From Bacteroidota bacterium (GTDB lineage Bacteria; Bacteroidota; Bacteroidia; Bacteroidales; F082): a stretch of 41,961 bases of DNA. Positions 1 to 8,102 of this stretch are shown piece after piece. The stretch covers positions 1 to 41,961 of the forward strand of contig JAEWWJ010000035.1 in assembly GCA_023396415.1 (NCBI GenBank). The letters are read 5' to 3'. Under the pieces are notes generated by a model, which was given only the letters and a program-made list of their open reading frames with translations, was not told the origin of the DNA and did not search any database. Each line of letters starts with the position of its first letter. Position 1 is the first letter of the stretch. The position numbers and the translations under genes are program-made.

Positions 1-458
1 TAAAAAATAATCAGAAGGATTTCTATAGTGGAATTGTTGAAATCAAAGGTCAGCTTTGCTACCTGTCGGGTTCAAAAGTAAAGAACAAAAAGGGTGTGCC
101 AGAGTTACAAATCATCGCTTCATTTAATAAGCCTCATCAGGCTCAGGAAGTCTATAAAGAAAGGTGGCAGATTGAAACAGCATTCAGGGCACTAAAAACG
201 AGTGGATTTAATATAGAACAAACGCATTTAACTGATTTGGATCGTGTTGCAAAATTACTTGCGTTGGTTATGGTAGCTTTCGTTTGGGCATACAAAGCCG
301 GAATCTATCTGGACAAGATAAAACCCATCAAAATCAAAAAACATGGTCTCAAAGCAAAAAGCCTCTTCAAGTATGGGTTGAATTATCTCATTAAAGTATT
401 GAATTCAAATGATTTAGATAAATTTGAAAATTGTTGTAAATTTTTGTCATGTACTTAG
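1..458 (+). mobile_element. IS4-type DDE transposase, C-terminal part (cut by window edge)
   Basis: The reading frame is open from base 3 of the window to the TAG at 456-458, so the gene begins outside the window; the GTG at 96 is only an internal codon. About 150 residues are visible. The segment YKERWQIETAFRALK fits the Y-(2)-R-(3)-E-(6)-K signature of IS4-family transposases, which carries the catalytic Glu of the DDE triad. A hydrophobic helix (LLALVMVAFVWAYKAG) and a Lys-rich tail follow, as in Bacteroidota IS4 elements. The two upstream Asp residues are not in view. I could not define the right terminal inverted repeat or a target duplication, because the left end is missing. Whether the copy is complete and active is unknown. 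Confidence 0.85.
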
Positions 459-710
459 ATTCACACATTAAATCAAATTCATTTGGAGGGATTACCAGTT
501 TTAAACTCCAAAACCGACAGCCATTGCCAGATGTGAATGATGTAAGTCTTAGCAAGAACTATGTAAAAATTTTACCTCACGACGTGTCTATCTTTGTCCT
601 ACAACTGCAATTGCGCCTTAACATATCAAAGTAGCGTAAGCAATTTACCCTTCATCACCTTTCCAAAAAAAGTTTAAGAAAAAATACTTTTATCAATTAA
701 AACATTAAAA
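459..710. other. Intergenic region between the transposase and the OmpA-type gene
   Basis: About 250 bases with no gene I can support. The right end of the insertion sequence must lie here or just inside the transposase gene. A 61-codon open frame at 449-634 has no recognisable domain and overlaps the transposase end. Near 685-692 the sequence TACTTTTA is one mismatch from the Bacteroidota -7 motif TAnnTTTG and could serve the gene starting at 711. Confidence 0.5.
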
Positions 711-1292
711 ATGAATAAGTTAAAAATGGGTTTTGCTTTAGTTTTAAGTACAGCATTTATTTTCACGAGCTGTGCCACGTGGAATAAAACACAAAAAGGA
801 GCAGTTATTGGAACCACCGCCGGTGGAGCAACAGGTGCTTTTATTGGCAGGGCTTCGGGCAACACAGCCCTTGGCGTCATCATAGGAGCAGCAGTTGGAG
901 GTGCTTCGGGTGCCATCATTGGCCGTCAAATGGATAAACAGGCAGAAGAAATTCAAAAAACAGTTCCCGATGCCAAAGTTGAACGCGTTGGAGAAGGCAT
1001 CGTAGTGGAATTCAGCAGTAACGTACTCTTTGGATTTGATAAATCAAACTTATCCAACGACGCAAAAACGAACCTCAACAAACTGGTTGCTGTTCTTGTA
1101 AGTTTTCCCGATACCGATATTGAGATTCAGGGACATACCGACAGCAAAGGAAGTGAGACCTACAATCAGACCTTGTCAGAAGAACGAGCCGGTGTCGTTT
1201 CCAATTATTTGGCAACGAAAGGCATTGCACGTCATCGTTTGACCATTAGAGGATTTGGTGAAAACTCGCCAAAATATTCAAACGACAATTAA
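711..1292 (+). CDS. OmpA-family glycine-zipper lipoprotein, truncated by a premature stop
   Basis: This is an outer-membrane lipoprotein expected to bind peptidoglycan. Residues 1-20 form a lipoprotein signal with lipobox FTSC, and Cys21 is the lipidation site. Residues about 30-75 are a glycine zipper (repeated GxxxG, AVIG...GGATGAFIG, GAAVGGASGAIIG). The OmpA C-like domain runs from about 95 to the end, with FGFDKSNLS, GHTDSKGSE and the LSEERA helix; the Asp and Arg that usually bind diaminopimelate are therefore present. The frame stops at TAA 1290-1292, right after NSPKYSND, where the family normally continues into the N-R-R-V-E strand. That continuation is encoded in the same frame after the stop (see 1293-1382). 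The gene therefore looks like a recent nonsense allele or a sequence error; a truncated product might still fold. Confidence 0.85.
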   Translation: MNKLKMGFALVLSTAFIFTSCATWNKTQKGAVIGTTAGGATGAFIGRASGNTALGVIIGAAVGGASGAIIGRQMDKQAEEIQKTVPDAKVERVGEGIVVEFSSNVLFGFDKSNLSNDAKTNLNKLVAVLVSFPDTDIEIQGHTDSKGSETYNQTLSEERAGVVSNYLATKGIARHRLTIRGFGENSPKYSNDN

Positions 1293-1382
1293 GATGGCCA
1301 AATTCAAAATCGCAGGGTCGAATTTTTGATTGCTGCCAATGAAAAAATGAAGGCTGATGCCGAAAAAAACACAACAAATTAA
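1293..1382 (+). pseudogene. In-frame remainder of the OmpA C-like domain after the premature stop
   Basis: Directly after TAA 1290-1292 the same frame reads on for 29 sense codons to a TAA at 1380-1382. It encodes DGQIQNRRVEFLIAANEKM and a short polar tail. N-R-R-V-E-F is the conserved last element of OmpA C-like domains and normally follows the N-x-x-x-G/D-G segment. A single base change in one codon (for example GAA or CAA to TAA) would explain the interruption. No start codon in this frame lies close enough for an independent product, so I treat it as the lost C-terminus of the gene at 711. Confidence 0.8.
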
Positions 1383-1410
1383 TTCAATAAATACACTTAA
1401 ATACAGAAAA

Positions 1411-2088
1411 ATGAGAACAAAATTATTTTCTTTAACACTGATTTTTATGCTCATGGCAACGCTCGCCAATGCACAGGATTACAACAATTCAAAAATCTCG
1501 TTTGGCATCCTGGGGGGTGTAAACTTGCAAAATTTGAATGGAAAGGATGCCACAGGCGATAAACTTGAAAATGACATGATTATTGGTTACCATGTGGGCA
1601 TAAATCTGCAGATGCCGCTTGCCTTGCAGTTTTATTTCCAGCCCGGACTAACCTTCAGCACCAAAGGAGGTGAAAACAACGACGGCATCATCACCAGCAA
1701 ATACAAACTGTCGTACATTGAGCTTCCGCTGAATCTTGTTTATAAAGGAAACCTCGGAAATGGTTTTATCATGTTAGGTTTTGGCCCATACTTGGCTTAT
1801 GGAATCAATGGCACAGCTTCTTTTAAAGGTGGCTCGGTAACGGTTGATTCGGATATCGAATTCAAAAATGAAGTTGAAATTGGCGACCCGTTGACCACGG
1901 CTTATTTCAAACCTTTGGATGCTGGTGCTAACATCTTCTTTGGCTATGAGTTGGCAAGTAAAGTGTTCCTCCAACTGAATGCACAACTGGGTTTGATCAA
2001 CATCAATCCTAAAGACAATCGTTTACCTGATAAAGATTTGGCCATTAAAAACACCGGCTTCGGGCTGTCGCTTGGTTACAGGCTATAA
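1411..2088 (+). CDS. Outer-membrane beta-barrel protein (porin family, PorT-like fold)
   Basis: A 225-residue protein with a clear signal peptide (MRTKLFSLTLIFMLMATLANAQ, cleavage after Gln22). The rest alternates aromatic/Gly-rich strands, as in the OMP_b-brl_2 family of small Bacteroidota barrels: FGILGGVNLQNL near the start, then IELPLNLVYKG, FGPYLAYGING, ANIFFGYEL and a final GLSLGYRL. The frame is open further upstream to 1357, but that would add 18 residues before the signal peptide and overlap the OmpA remnant, so ATG 1411 is chosen. It lies 28 nt after the stop ending the OmpA frame, and the two may be co-transcribed. A terminator follows at 2112. The ligand or function is unknown. 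Confidence 0.75.
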   Translation: MRTKLFSLTLIFMLMATLANAQDYNNSKISFGILGGVNLQNLNGKDATGDKLENDMIIGYHVGINLQMPLALQFYFQPGLTFSTKGGENNDGIITSKYKLSYIELPLNLVYKGNLGNGFIMLGFGPYLAYGINGTASFKGGSVTVDSDIEFKNEVEIGDPLTTAYFKPLDAGANIFFGYELASKVFLQLNAQLGLININPKDNRLPDKDLAIKNTGFGLSLGYRL

Positions 2089-2111
2089 TTCATTCGCTTT
2101 TCTTAAACTTA

Positions 2112-2147
2112 AAAGGCCATCTGTTTTTGCATGATGGCCTTTTTTTG
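2112..2147 (+). terminator. Rho-independent terminator after the barrel gene
   Basis: Inverted repeat AAAGGCCATC (2112-2121) with GATGGCCTTT (2133-2142), an 11-nt loop and a run of T on the + side. It lies 24 nt after the stop at 2088. Confidence 0.85.
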
Positions 2148-2195
2148 TTTCACTTGCGAAAAAGTATCACAAAATTCTTTACCTATTCTTTATCC

Positions 2196-2228
2196 TTAAA
2201 TAAATAAAGCACTCATTTTGAGTGCTTT
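2196..2228 (-). terminator. Terminator downstream of tRNA-Arg
   Basis: Perfect 10-bp stem AAAGCACTCA (2206-2215) / TGAGTGCTTT (2219-2228) with a 3-nt loop. On the minus strand it is followed by a T-rich tail (ATTTATTTAA), and it starts 14 nt past the 3' end of the tRNA. Confidence 0.75.
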
Positions 2229-2241
2229 AAACGATTTTTTG

Positions 2242-2313
2242 TAGCCCCAACAGGACTCGAACCTGTATCTAAAGTTTAGGAAACTTCCATTCTATCCCTT
2301 GAACTATGGGGCC
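2242..2313 (-). tRNA. tRNA-Arg, anticodon CCT
   Basis: On the minus strand the 72 nt fold into a full cloverleaf. The acceptor is GGCCCCA with TGGGGCT plus discriminator A; the D-stem is GTTC/GAAT; the anticodon stem GAAGT/ACTTT encloses loop TTCCTAA; the T-arm is ACAGG-TTCGAGT-CCTGT. The loop gives anticodon CCT, which reads AGG (arginine). CCA is not encoded. Several stem pairs are G-U or A-U. Confidence 0.95.
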
Positions 2314-2335
2314 GTGAATGTTAATTTTTAGGCTG

Positions 2336-2343
2336 CAAAAGTA
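2336..2343 (-). promoter_or_regulatory. -7 promoter element for tRNA-Arg
   Basis: TACTTTTG on the minus strand matches TAnnTTTG exactly and ends 22 nt before the tRNA 5' end at 2313. No TTG sits at the usual 19-21 nt upstream. Confidence 0.5.
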
Positions 2344-2377
2344 ATCGTTTTTCAACAAAAATCCTATCCTCACATCA

Positions 2378-3337
2378 TTACAAGCGCGCGGCTACCATCT
2401 GTTCGAGCATCACCAGGTCGGCGGCAAACTTACGGATACCTTCAGCTAACTTTTCTGTGGCCATGGCGTCTTCGTTGAGCAGCCAGCGAAACATTTTTTC
2501 GTCAGGACTGATCTTTTCCAACTTCAAAGAGGCAGCGGCTTCGGCATTGAGTTTTAACACCAATGGGGTGTTCATTTGCTCCAGTTTGGAGAGCAGCGTG
2601 GGCGCAATGGTCAGCAGGTCGCAACCGGCAAGTTCTATAATTTCATCTAGGTTTCTGAAACTGGCACCCATCACTTCGGTGGTATAACCAAAGTGCTTGT
2701 AATAATTATAGATTTCCGTAACTGACAGTACGCCGGGGTCTTCGGTGGCCACAATGTGATCTACTTTGCGGTTGGCTTTGTGCCAATCGAGGATGCGGCC
2801 CACGAAAGGAGAAATAAGCTGAACGCCTGCTTCGGCACAGGCAATGGCCTGAACTTTACTGAACAACAAAGTGAGATTGGTTCTGATGTCTTCTTTTTCA
2901 AGCACTTCGGCTGCTTTTATCCCTTCCCATGTAGCTGCTACTTTAATCAGGATGCGCTCGCGAGAAATGCCATTGGTTTCATACATGGCAATCAGTTGAC
3001 GGGCTTTGGCAATGGTTCCTTGCTGATCAAATGACAAACGTGCATCCACCTCTGTTGAAACACGGCCGGGGACGATTTTCAGAATTTCCATCCCAAAATT
3101 TACTGCCAAGCGATCTAAACACAGGCTCAACCGTGCATTTTGATTGGCAGCATTTTTGGCAGCAAATGCCAAGGCCTCTTCCACCAAATGCTGATATTTC
3201 TCATCTTGTGCCGAGGCATAAATCAATGATGGATTGGTAGTTGCATCAACAGGTTTGTATTGCCGCATGGATTCAAAGTCGCCGGTATCGGCCACCACGC
3301 GGGTAACTTTTTTAAGTTGTGAAAGGGTGTTTTCCAT
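2378..3337 (-). CDS. tal: Transaldolase
   Basis: Cytosolic enzyme of the non-oxidative pentose phosphate pathway; it moves a dihydroxyacetone unit from sedoheptulose 7-phosphate to glyceraldehyde 3-phosphate. The 319-residue length matches the classical TalB type. Key residues fall at the same numbers as in E. coli TalB: Asp17 (VADTGD), Asn35 (DATTNPS), Glu96 (STEVDAR) and the Schiff-base Lys132 (ILIKVAATWEG). The conserved LTLLFS and SPFVGRI segments follow. It lies 24 nt after metG on the same strand, so the two may share a transcript. Confidence 0.95.
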   Translation of the reverse strand: MENTLSQLKKVTRVVADTGDFESMRQYKPVDATTNPSLIYASAQDEKYQHLVEEALAFAAKNAANQNARLSLCLDRLAVNFGMEILKIVPGRVSTEVDARLSFDQQGTIAKARQLIAMYETNGISRERILIKVAATWEGIKAAEVLEKEDIRTNLTLLFSKVQAIACAEAGVQLISPFVGRILDWHKANRKVDHIVATEDPGVLSVTEIYNYYKHFGYTTEVMGASFRNLDEIIELAGCDLLTIAPTLLSKLEQMNTPLVLKLNAEAAASLKLEKISPDEKMFRWLLNEDAMATEKLAEGIRKFAADLVMLEQMVAARL

Positions 3338-3361
3338 GAAAAGAATATTTTTTTGAATGTG

Positions 3362-5440
3362 TTATTTTACTTCGCTTCCGTTATGAAAAGCCTCGTCGGG
3401 TGAAACAAAACAAAGTTTTCCGGCGCTGTTTTCGGCCATGAGGATCATCCCTTGGGAGCTGACACCACGTAGTTCGCGCGGAAGCAAATTGATCAACATC
3501 ACCACTTTTTGGCCGATGATGTTTTCCGGCTGGTAGTGCTCTGCTATGCCGCTTACCACAGTTCTTTGGTCCAAACCTGTGTCAACAGTGAGTTTCAGAA
3601 GTTTCTTAGCTTTGGGCATGGCTTCGGCGGCGATGATGGTTCCGGTGCGGAGGTCCAACTTAGCGAAATCATCATAGGCAATGCTTTCCTTCTGCGCTGG
3701 ATAGGAAGGCTCTTCGGGCGTTGATTCAGCAGCTTCTTGATTGGCTTTTTTGGTGGCGAGAAGTTTTTGAATTTGGAAATCAATGGCTTCATCGTCAATT
3801 TTCTCGAAAAGATAATCCACTTCTCCCAGCTCATGGCCGGCAGCAACAAGAACCGTTTGCTTGCTTTGGCTCCAATTCAAGCCGTTGAGGCGCATCATTT
3901 TTGTCAGTTTGGAGGCACTGAATGGAAGAAAAGGCTCAGACAGCACCATTAGTTTAGCCGCAATTTGCAACGAAACGGCAAGAATGGTTTTCACCCTTTT
4001 GGGGTCGGTTTTGAAAATTTTCCAGGGTTCGTTTTCGGTGAGGTATTTGTTACCTAAGCGGGCCAGATTCATCAGCTCCGACAGGGCTTCACGGAATCGG
4101 TACAACTCAATGGCGGTTGCAATTCGATCGGGATAGCTGTTCATCAGGTTCAAGGTTTCTTGATCTTTTTCAGTGAGATCCGTCATTTCCGGAACTATCC
4201 CGTCAAAGTATTTGTGTGTCAGCACCAGCGTGCGGTTCACAAAATTGCCATACACCGCCAAAAGTTCGTTGTTGTTGCGCGATTGAAAGTCCTTCCAGGT
4301 GAAGTCGTTGTCTTTGGTTTCGGGCGCGTTGGCAGTGAGCACATACCGCAAAACATCTTGCTTTCCGGGAAAGTCGTTGAGGTATTCGTGCAGCCAAACA
4401 GCCCAGTTGCGGGAGGTGGAAATTTTATCGTTTTCGAGGTTAAGGAACTCATTGGCAGGCACATTGTCGGGAAGAATATAGCTTCCTTCGCTTTTGAGCA
4501 TGGCCGGAAAAATGATGCAATGGAACACGATATTGTCTTTACCAATAAAATGCACGAGCTTTGAATCATTACTTTTCCAGTAAGGTTCCCAGTCTTTTCC
4601 TGTTTTTTCGGACCACTCTTTGGTAGCCGAAATATATCCGATGGGCGCATCAAACCAAACATAAAGCACTTTTCCGTCGGCGCCTTCAATGGGCACTTTC
4701 ACGCCCCAATCGAGGTCGCGGGTGACGGCACGGGCTTGCAAACCTTGGTCAATCCACGATTTACATTGGCCATACACATTGGTTTTCCAATCGTTTTTAT
4801 GGCCTTCGACAATCCATTGTCTGAGCCATTCCTCGTCTTGATCCAATGGCAGATACCAATGTTTGGTTTCTTTTAAAACAGGAACATTTCCGCTGAGGGC
4901 CGAACGAGGATTGATGAGGTCTTGCGGACTGAGCGAGGTGCCGCAACTTTCGCATTGGTCGCCATAAGCTCTTTCAAAATTGCAATGCGGACAAGTGCCG
5001 GTGATGTAACGATCGGCCAAAAAATGCTTGGCTTCAACATCGTAATACTGCATGGATGTTTTTTCGATAAAAACACCTTTTTCATAAAGTTTTAAGAAAA
5101 AATCAGATGCCGTTTGGTGATGAATAGGGGCCGAGGTGCGCGAATACACATCGAAGCTGATACCAAATTCTTGAAATGAATCCTTGATAATAGTATGGTA
5201 GCGATCAACAATTTCTTGCGGACTTACACCTTCTTGGCGGGCCTTGATGGTGATGGGTACTCCATGCTCATCGGAACCGCCGATAAACACTACATCTTCG
5301 CCTTTCATCCGAAGGTAGCGTACATAGATGTCGGCCGGAACATACACCCCGGCTAAGTGCCCGATATGGATGGGGCCGTTGGCATAAGGCAGTGCCGAGG
5401 TTACGGTATAACGTTTGAATTGCTTACTTTTGGTTTCCAT
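3362..5440 (-). CDS. metG: Methionyl-tRNA synthetase
   Basis: Class I aminoacyl-tRNA synthetase charging tRNA-Met. The 692 residues include the HIGH motif (25-28, PIHIGHLAG), a zinc-knuckle insert with two CxxC pairs (CPHC...CESC, about 150-170), a KMSKS-type loop in its common Bacteroidota form KISTS, an anticodon-binding helical domain and a C-terminal EMAPII/Arc1p-like tRNA-binding domain (about 590-692, FAKLDLRTGTIIAAE). A charged linker (about 565-585) joins the last domain. The start is 19 nt from the divergent LD-carboxypeptidase gene, and a candidate -7 box for metG lies inside that gene at 5476-5483. Confidence 0.97.
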   Translation of the reverse strand: METKSKQFKRYTVTSALPYANGPIHIGHLAGVYVPADIYVRYLRMKGEDVVFIGGSDEHGVPITIKARQEGVSPQEIVDRYHTIIKDSFQEFGISFDVYSRTSAPIHHQTASDFFLKLYEKGVFIEKTSMQYYDVEAKHFLADRYITGTCPHCNFERAYGDQCESCGTSLSPQDLINPRSALSGNVPVLKETKHWYLPLDQDEEWLRQWIVEGHKNDWKTNVYGQCKSWIDQGLQARAVTRDLDWGVKVPIEGADGKVLYVWFDAPIGYISATKEWSEKTGKDWEPYWKSNDSKLVHFIGKDNIVFHCIIFPAMLKSEGSYILPDNVPANEFLNLENDKISTSRNWAVWLHEYLNDFPGKQDVLRYVLTANAPETKDNDFTWKDFQSRNNNELLAVYGNFVNRTLVLTHKYFDGIVPEMTDLTEKDQETLNLMNSYPDRIATAIELYRFREALSELMNLARLGNKYLTENEPWKIFKTDPKRVKTILAVSLQIAAKLMVLSEPFLPFSASKLTKMMRLNGLNWSQSKQTVLVAAGHELGEVDYLFEKIDDEAIDFQIQKLLATKKANQEAAESTPEEPSYPAQKESIAYDDFAKLDLRTGTIIAAEAMPKAKKLLKLTVDTGLDQRTVVSGIAEHYQPENIIGQKVVMLINLLPRELRGVSSQGMILMAENSAGKLCFVSPDEAFHNGSEVK

Positions 5441-5459
5441 TTAGTAATGATCATTTAGG

Positions 5460-6413
5460 ATGAAAAAAAACACGGCAAAGGTAACCAATAGTTTACAACC
5501 CATTACGCCCCCGCCACTTCAAAAGGGCGACACCATCGCCTTTGCCGCTCCTGCAAGAAATACTTCTACCGAAAATATTGCGTTTGCCCAGCGTTTTTTT
5601 GAAGAAAATGGATTTAAAGTTCGCATAGATGAAGAGATGTGGGCCGTTGAAAATCAGTTTGCCGGCAGTGATGCCCACCGTGCCCAACATTTGAACAGGC
5701 TTTTTGATGATTCATCTGTGAAAGCCATTGTTTGTGTTAGAGGTGGTTACGGTAGCTTGCGGATGGTGGATCAACTTGATCCTAAAACCATTCAAAAACA
5801 TCCCAAATGGCTGGCCGGTTTTTCTGACATCACGGTAATTCATTCCCATTTTTTACGACAATTTCACATGGAAAGCCTTCATTCATCCATGCCTATTGAT
5901 TTTCCTACCAACAGTGATGCGGCTTTGGAAAGTCTTCTCAACTGTTTGACTGGAAAAAGTACTGAACTTTCATTTGATGCTCATATGCTCAACAAATCTG
6001 GTGAGGCCACAGGGCCACTTGTTGGAGGAAACCTCTCTATATTATACAGCTTGGTCGGATCGGCTTCTTTTCCTGAAACAAAAGGACGCATCCTTTTCAT
6101 TGAAGATGTGGATGAATACCTGTATCATATTGACAGGATGATGCTTAGTCTCAAACGTGCTGGTCATTTGCACGGAATCGCCGGATTGATAGTAGGCGGA
6201 ATGACCAAGATGAACGACAACGCCATCCCTTTTGGGAAAGATGCAGAAGCGATTATCAATGAGCATGTTATGGATTACAATTATCCGGTTTGTTTTGGTT
6301 TTCCGGCCGGTCATCAGCCTGAGAACCATACCCTGATCATCGGCAGAATGGCTATGCTGACGGTGGAAACACAAAAGAAATGCAAGTTTGCGCAAGAACT
6401 CCCTTTTATTTAA
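5460..6413 (+). CDS. ldcA: LD-carboxypeptidase (peptidase S66, LdcA-like)
   Basis: Serine peptidase that removes the terminal D-Ala from cytoplasmic murein tetrapeptides during cell-wall recycling. The 317-residue protein has no signal peptide, as expected for a cytosolic enzyme. The catalytic triad is visible: Ser122 in AGFSD, Glu215 in LFIEDVDEY and His285 in FPAGHQPEN. The RGGYGS and GPLVGGNLS segments are also typical. The start ATG at 5460 is the only reasonable one; the N-terminal 20 residues are a variable leader before PLQKGDTIAF. It is divergent from metG with a 19-nt gap, so its promoter must lie inside the metG 5' end. YraN follows 17 nt after its stop. Confidence 0.92.
   Translation: MKKNTAKVTNSLQPITPPPLQKGDTIAFAAPARNTSTENIAFAQRFFEENGFKVRIDEEMWAVENQFAGSDAHRAQHLNRLFDDSSVKAIVCVRGGYGSLRMVDQLDPKTIQKHPKWLAGFSDITVIHSHFLRQFHMESLHSSMPIDFPTNSDAALESLLNCLTGKSTELSFDAHMLNKSGEATGPLVGGNLSILYSLVGSASFPETKGRILFIEDVDEYLYHIDRMMLSLKRAGHLHGIAGLIVGGMTKMNDNAIPFGKDAEAIINEHVMDYNYPVCFGFPAGHQPENHTLIIGRMAMLTVETQKKCKFAQELPFI
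5476..5483 (-). promoter_or_regulatory. Candidate -7 element for metG inside the LD-carboxypeptidase gene
   Basis: TACCTTTG on the minus strand matches TAnnTTTG and lies 36 nt before the metG start codon, which would give a leader of roughly 30 nt. It falls in codons 6-8 of the divergent gene. No TTG is found at the usual spacing. Confidence 0.45.
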
Positions 6414-6430
6414 AACAAAAACAAAAACCC

Positions 6431-6793
6431 ATGGCCGATCACAACGAACTCGGAAAAGCCGGAGAAGAGCTGGCATTGAAATATTTAAGGGGAAAAGGAT
6501 ACCAAATTTTGGAACTCAATTGGCATTTTGGCCGCGAAGAGATTGACATTGTGGCCATGGATGGAGATACTCTGGTGATTGTGGAAGTAAAAACACGAAC
6601 AACAAGCTGGTTCGGCGAACCCGAATTTGCCGTGACGCGCTCCAAACAAAAGGCATTGGTGCGCGCCGCCGAGGGATATATCATTAAAAATAATCTTGAT
6701 TTGGATACCCGTTTCGACATTGTTTCGGTGGTAATCGCTCCACATGAAAGGAAGGTAGAGCATATCGAAAACGCCTTTTATCCAACGCTTTAA
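6431..6793 (+). CDS. yraN: UPF0102 protein YraN (endonuclease-like fold)
   Basis: A 120-residue member of the conserved UPF0102/YraN family. It shows the family order: GKAGEELALKYL helix, GYQILELNWHFGREEIDIVA and VIVEVKTR. The E...D...ExK pattern resembles the core of restriction-endonuclease-like nucleases. The biochemical role is not established. Start ATG 6431 (MADHNELG) is chosen because it matches the family N-terminus; an in-frame ATG at 6380 would overlap the preceding gene by 34 nt and add a non-conserved tail. It is probably co-transcribed with the LD-carboxypeptidase gene. Confidence 0.9.
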   Translation: MADHNELGKAGEELALKYLRGKGYQILELNWHFGREEIDIVAMDGDTLVIVEVKTRTTSWFGEPEFAVTRSKQKALVRAAEGYIIKNNLDLDTRFDIVSVVIAPHERKVEHIENAFYPTL

Positions 6794-6842
6794 GATGTTG
6801 TTATTAAAACACTCTTTTTTAAACATCAGATGAAATGCAACC

Positions 6843-8102
6843 ATGAAATTTCTTTATAATTATAAGTGTCTAAATATTAACGTCTTATTGTTTTTAATAA
6901 CGCTTCCTTTTTTCGGTTTTGGACAATCTGTTGAAAAAATAATGCTCGGGCAAACATTATCTGTTAAACAGTTGAACCTTCAAACACCGGCACAAGCCCT
7001 CATTATTGTAGCTGAAGATGGTGATTTTGATCAAATCGAACTTCGGTTGGACGGAATTGAAACCAAGTTTTCGCGCGATCCACACCTTTTGTTGCCTGAT
7101 AGACGCGCTCAAAGCAACATAGTTTTTTTGGATCAGCCTTTCACCTCGATTGAGTTAAGCAGCAAAAGCAGCCCATACGAAACCGAGGTGTATCTGATTC
7201 GGTTACCAAAACCGGCTCTTGCAATTACAAAACCCCCGTTGAAAAGCAATTGTGAGTTGCCACCTATTATTCTGCAACAAGAGTGGCGGGTCGGCCTTCC
7301 CGATCCTGACTATGTAAGAATGGCCACAAACACCAGAAATATTATCGTACACCACGCCGCCACCTCTAACAATATCACCGATTACGTTGGGTTGGTGAGA
7401 AGTATTTATTTGGGTCATACACAGGTAAATGGTTGGTCCGACATTGGTTACAACTATCTTATTGCTGCTGACGGGAGTCTTTTTGCCGGCCGCGATCCGG
7501 GAATTGTTATTGAACAAGATGAAGTGTTGGGCGCCCATTTTTGTGCAGGAAACAGTGGTACAATGGGCATTTGTTTGCTGGGTAATTTTATGCAGGAGTC
7601 GCCCACGGCAGAGGCGATGCACACTTTGGTAGAGCTGCTGGCATGGAAAACGGCCAAAGATTCACTGTCGCCTTTTGCTATCAATCCCCACCCGCTCAAC
7701 GCCCAACTTCCGGTGATTGCCGGCCATCGGCAAGGTTGTAGTACTTCTTGTCCGGGCGATCAACTTTTTGAGCAATTGCATCCGCTTAGGGAAGCTGCCA
7801 ACCATGAGCTGGAAAACTGTGGTATTTTTTTAAGTGAAACTGAAATACTGGCGCAAACCTCTTTGCAATTGTTTCCCAATCCTTGGTCAACAGGTTTTCT
7901 CAGGCTAAATTTATCCAATCAAGAAGTTGATAATCTGTTTTTCATAGTAAAAATCACCAATATGAACGGAAAACTCCTGTATCAAGGTGAAATTTCCGGC
8001 GATGGACAATTCCAACCGCAGCCTATGCTTGAAAAAGGGATTTTTATAGTGACGATATCTCAAGGCGAAAAGCGCTACCACTTCAAATTGGTGAAAATTT
8101 AA
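6843..8102 (+). CDS. N-acetylmuramoyl-L-alanine amidase / PGRP-like protein with T9SS sorting domain
   Basis: A predicted zinc amidase that cleaves between MurNAc and the stem peptide, exported through T9SS. Residues 1-27 are a signal peptide ending FGFGQS. About 28-140 is a beta-rich N-terminal region without a family I recognise. About 150-325 is an Amidase_2/PGRP domain: NIIVHHAAT (Zn ligand His170), GWSDIGYNYLI, AGHRQG (His295) and STSCPGD (Cys303). From about 338 the sequence LQLFPNPWSTG...GIFIVTISQGEKRYHFKLVKI is a type A T9SS C-terminal sorting domain, normally removed on secretion. The substrate could be self or foreign peptidoglycan. The stop overlaps the stop of the convergent NADH dehydrogenase gene by 4 nt. 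Confidence 0.9.
   Translation: MKFLYNYKCLNINVLLFLITLPFFGFGQSVEKIMLGQTLSVKQLNLQTPAQALIIVAEDGDFDQIELRLDGIETKFSRDPHLLLPDRRAQSNIVFLDQPFTSIELSSKSSPYETEVYLIRLPKPALAITKPPLKSNCELPPIILQQEWRVGLPDPDYVRMATNTRNIIVHHAATSNNITDYVGLVRSIYLGHTQVNGWSDIGYNYLIAADGSLFAGRDPGIVIEQDEVLGAHFCAGNSGTMGICLLGNFMQESPTAEAMHTLVELLAWKTAKDSLSPFAINPHPLNAQLPVIAGHRQGCSTSCPGDQLFEQLHPLREAANHELENCGIFLSETEILAQTSLQLFPNPWSTGFLRLNLSNQEVDNLFFIVKITNMNGKLLYQGEISGDGQFQPQPMLEKGIFIVTISQGEKRYHFKLVKI

Noticed and set aside
449..634. 61-codon open frame after the transposase
   Set aside because: No domain, overlaps the transposase end, and probably includes the IS terminus.
4160..4564. 134-codon + strand frame inside metG
   Set aside because: Antisense shadow of a well-conserved gene.
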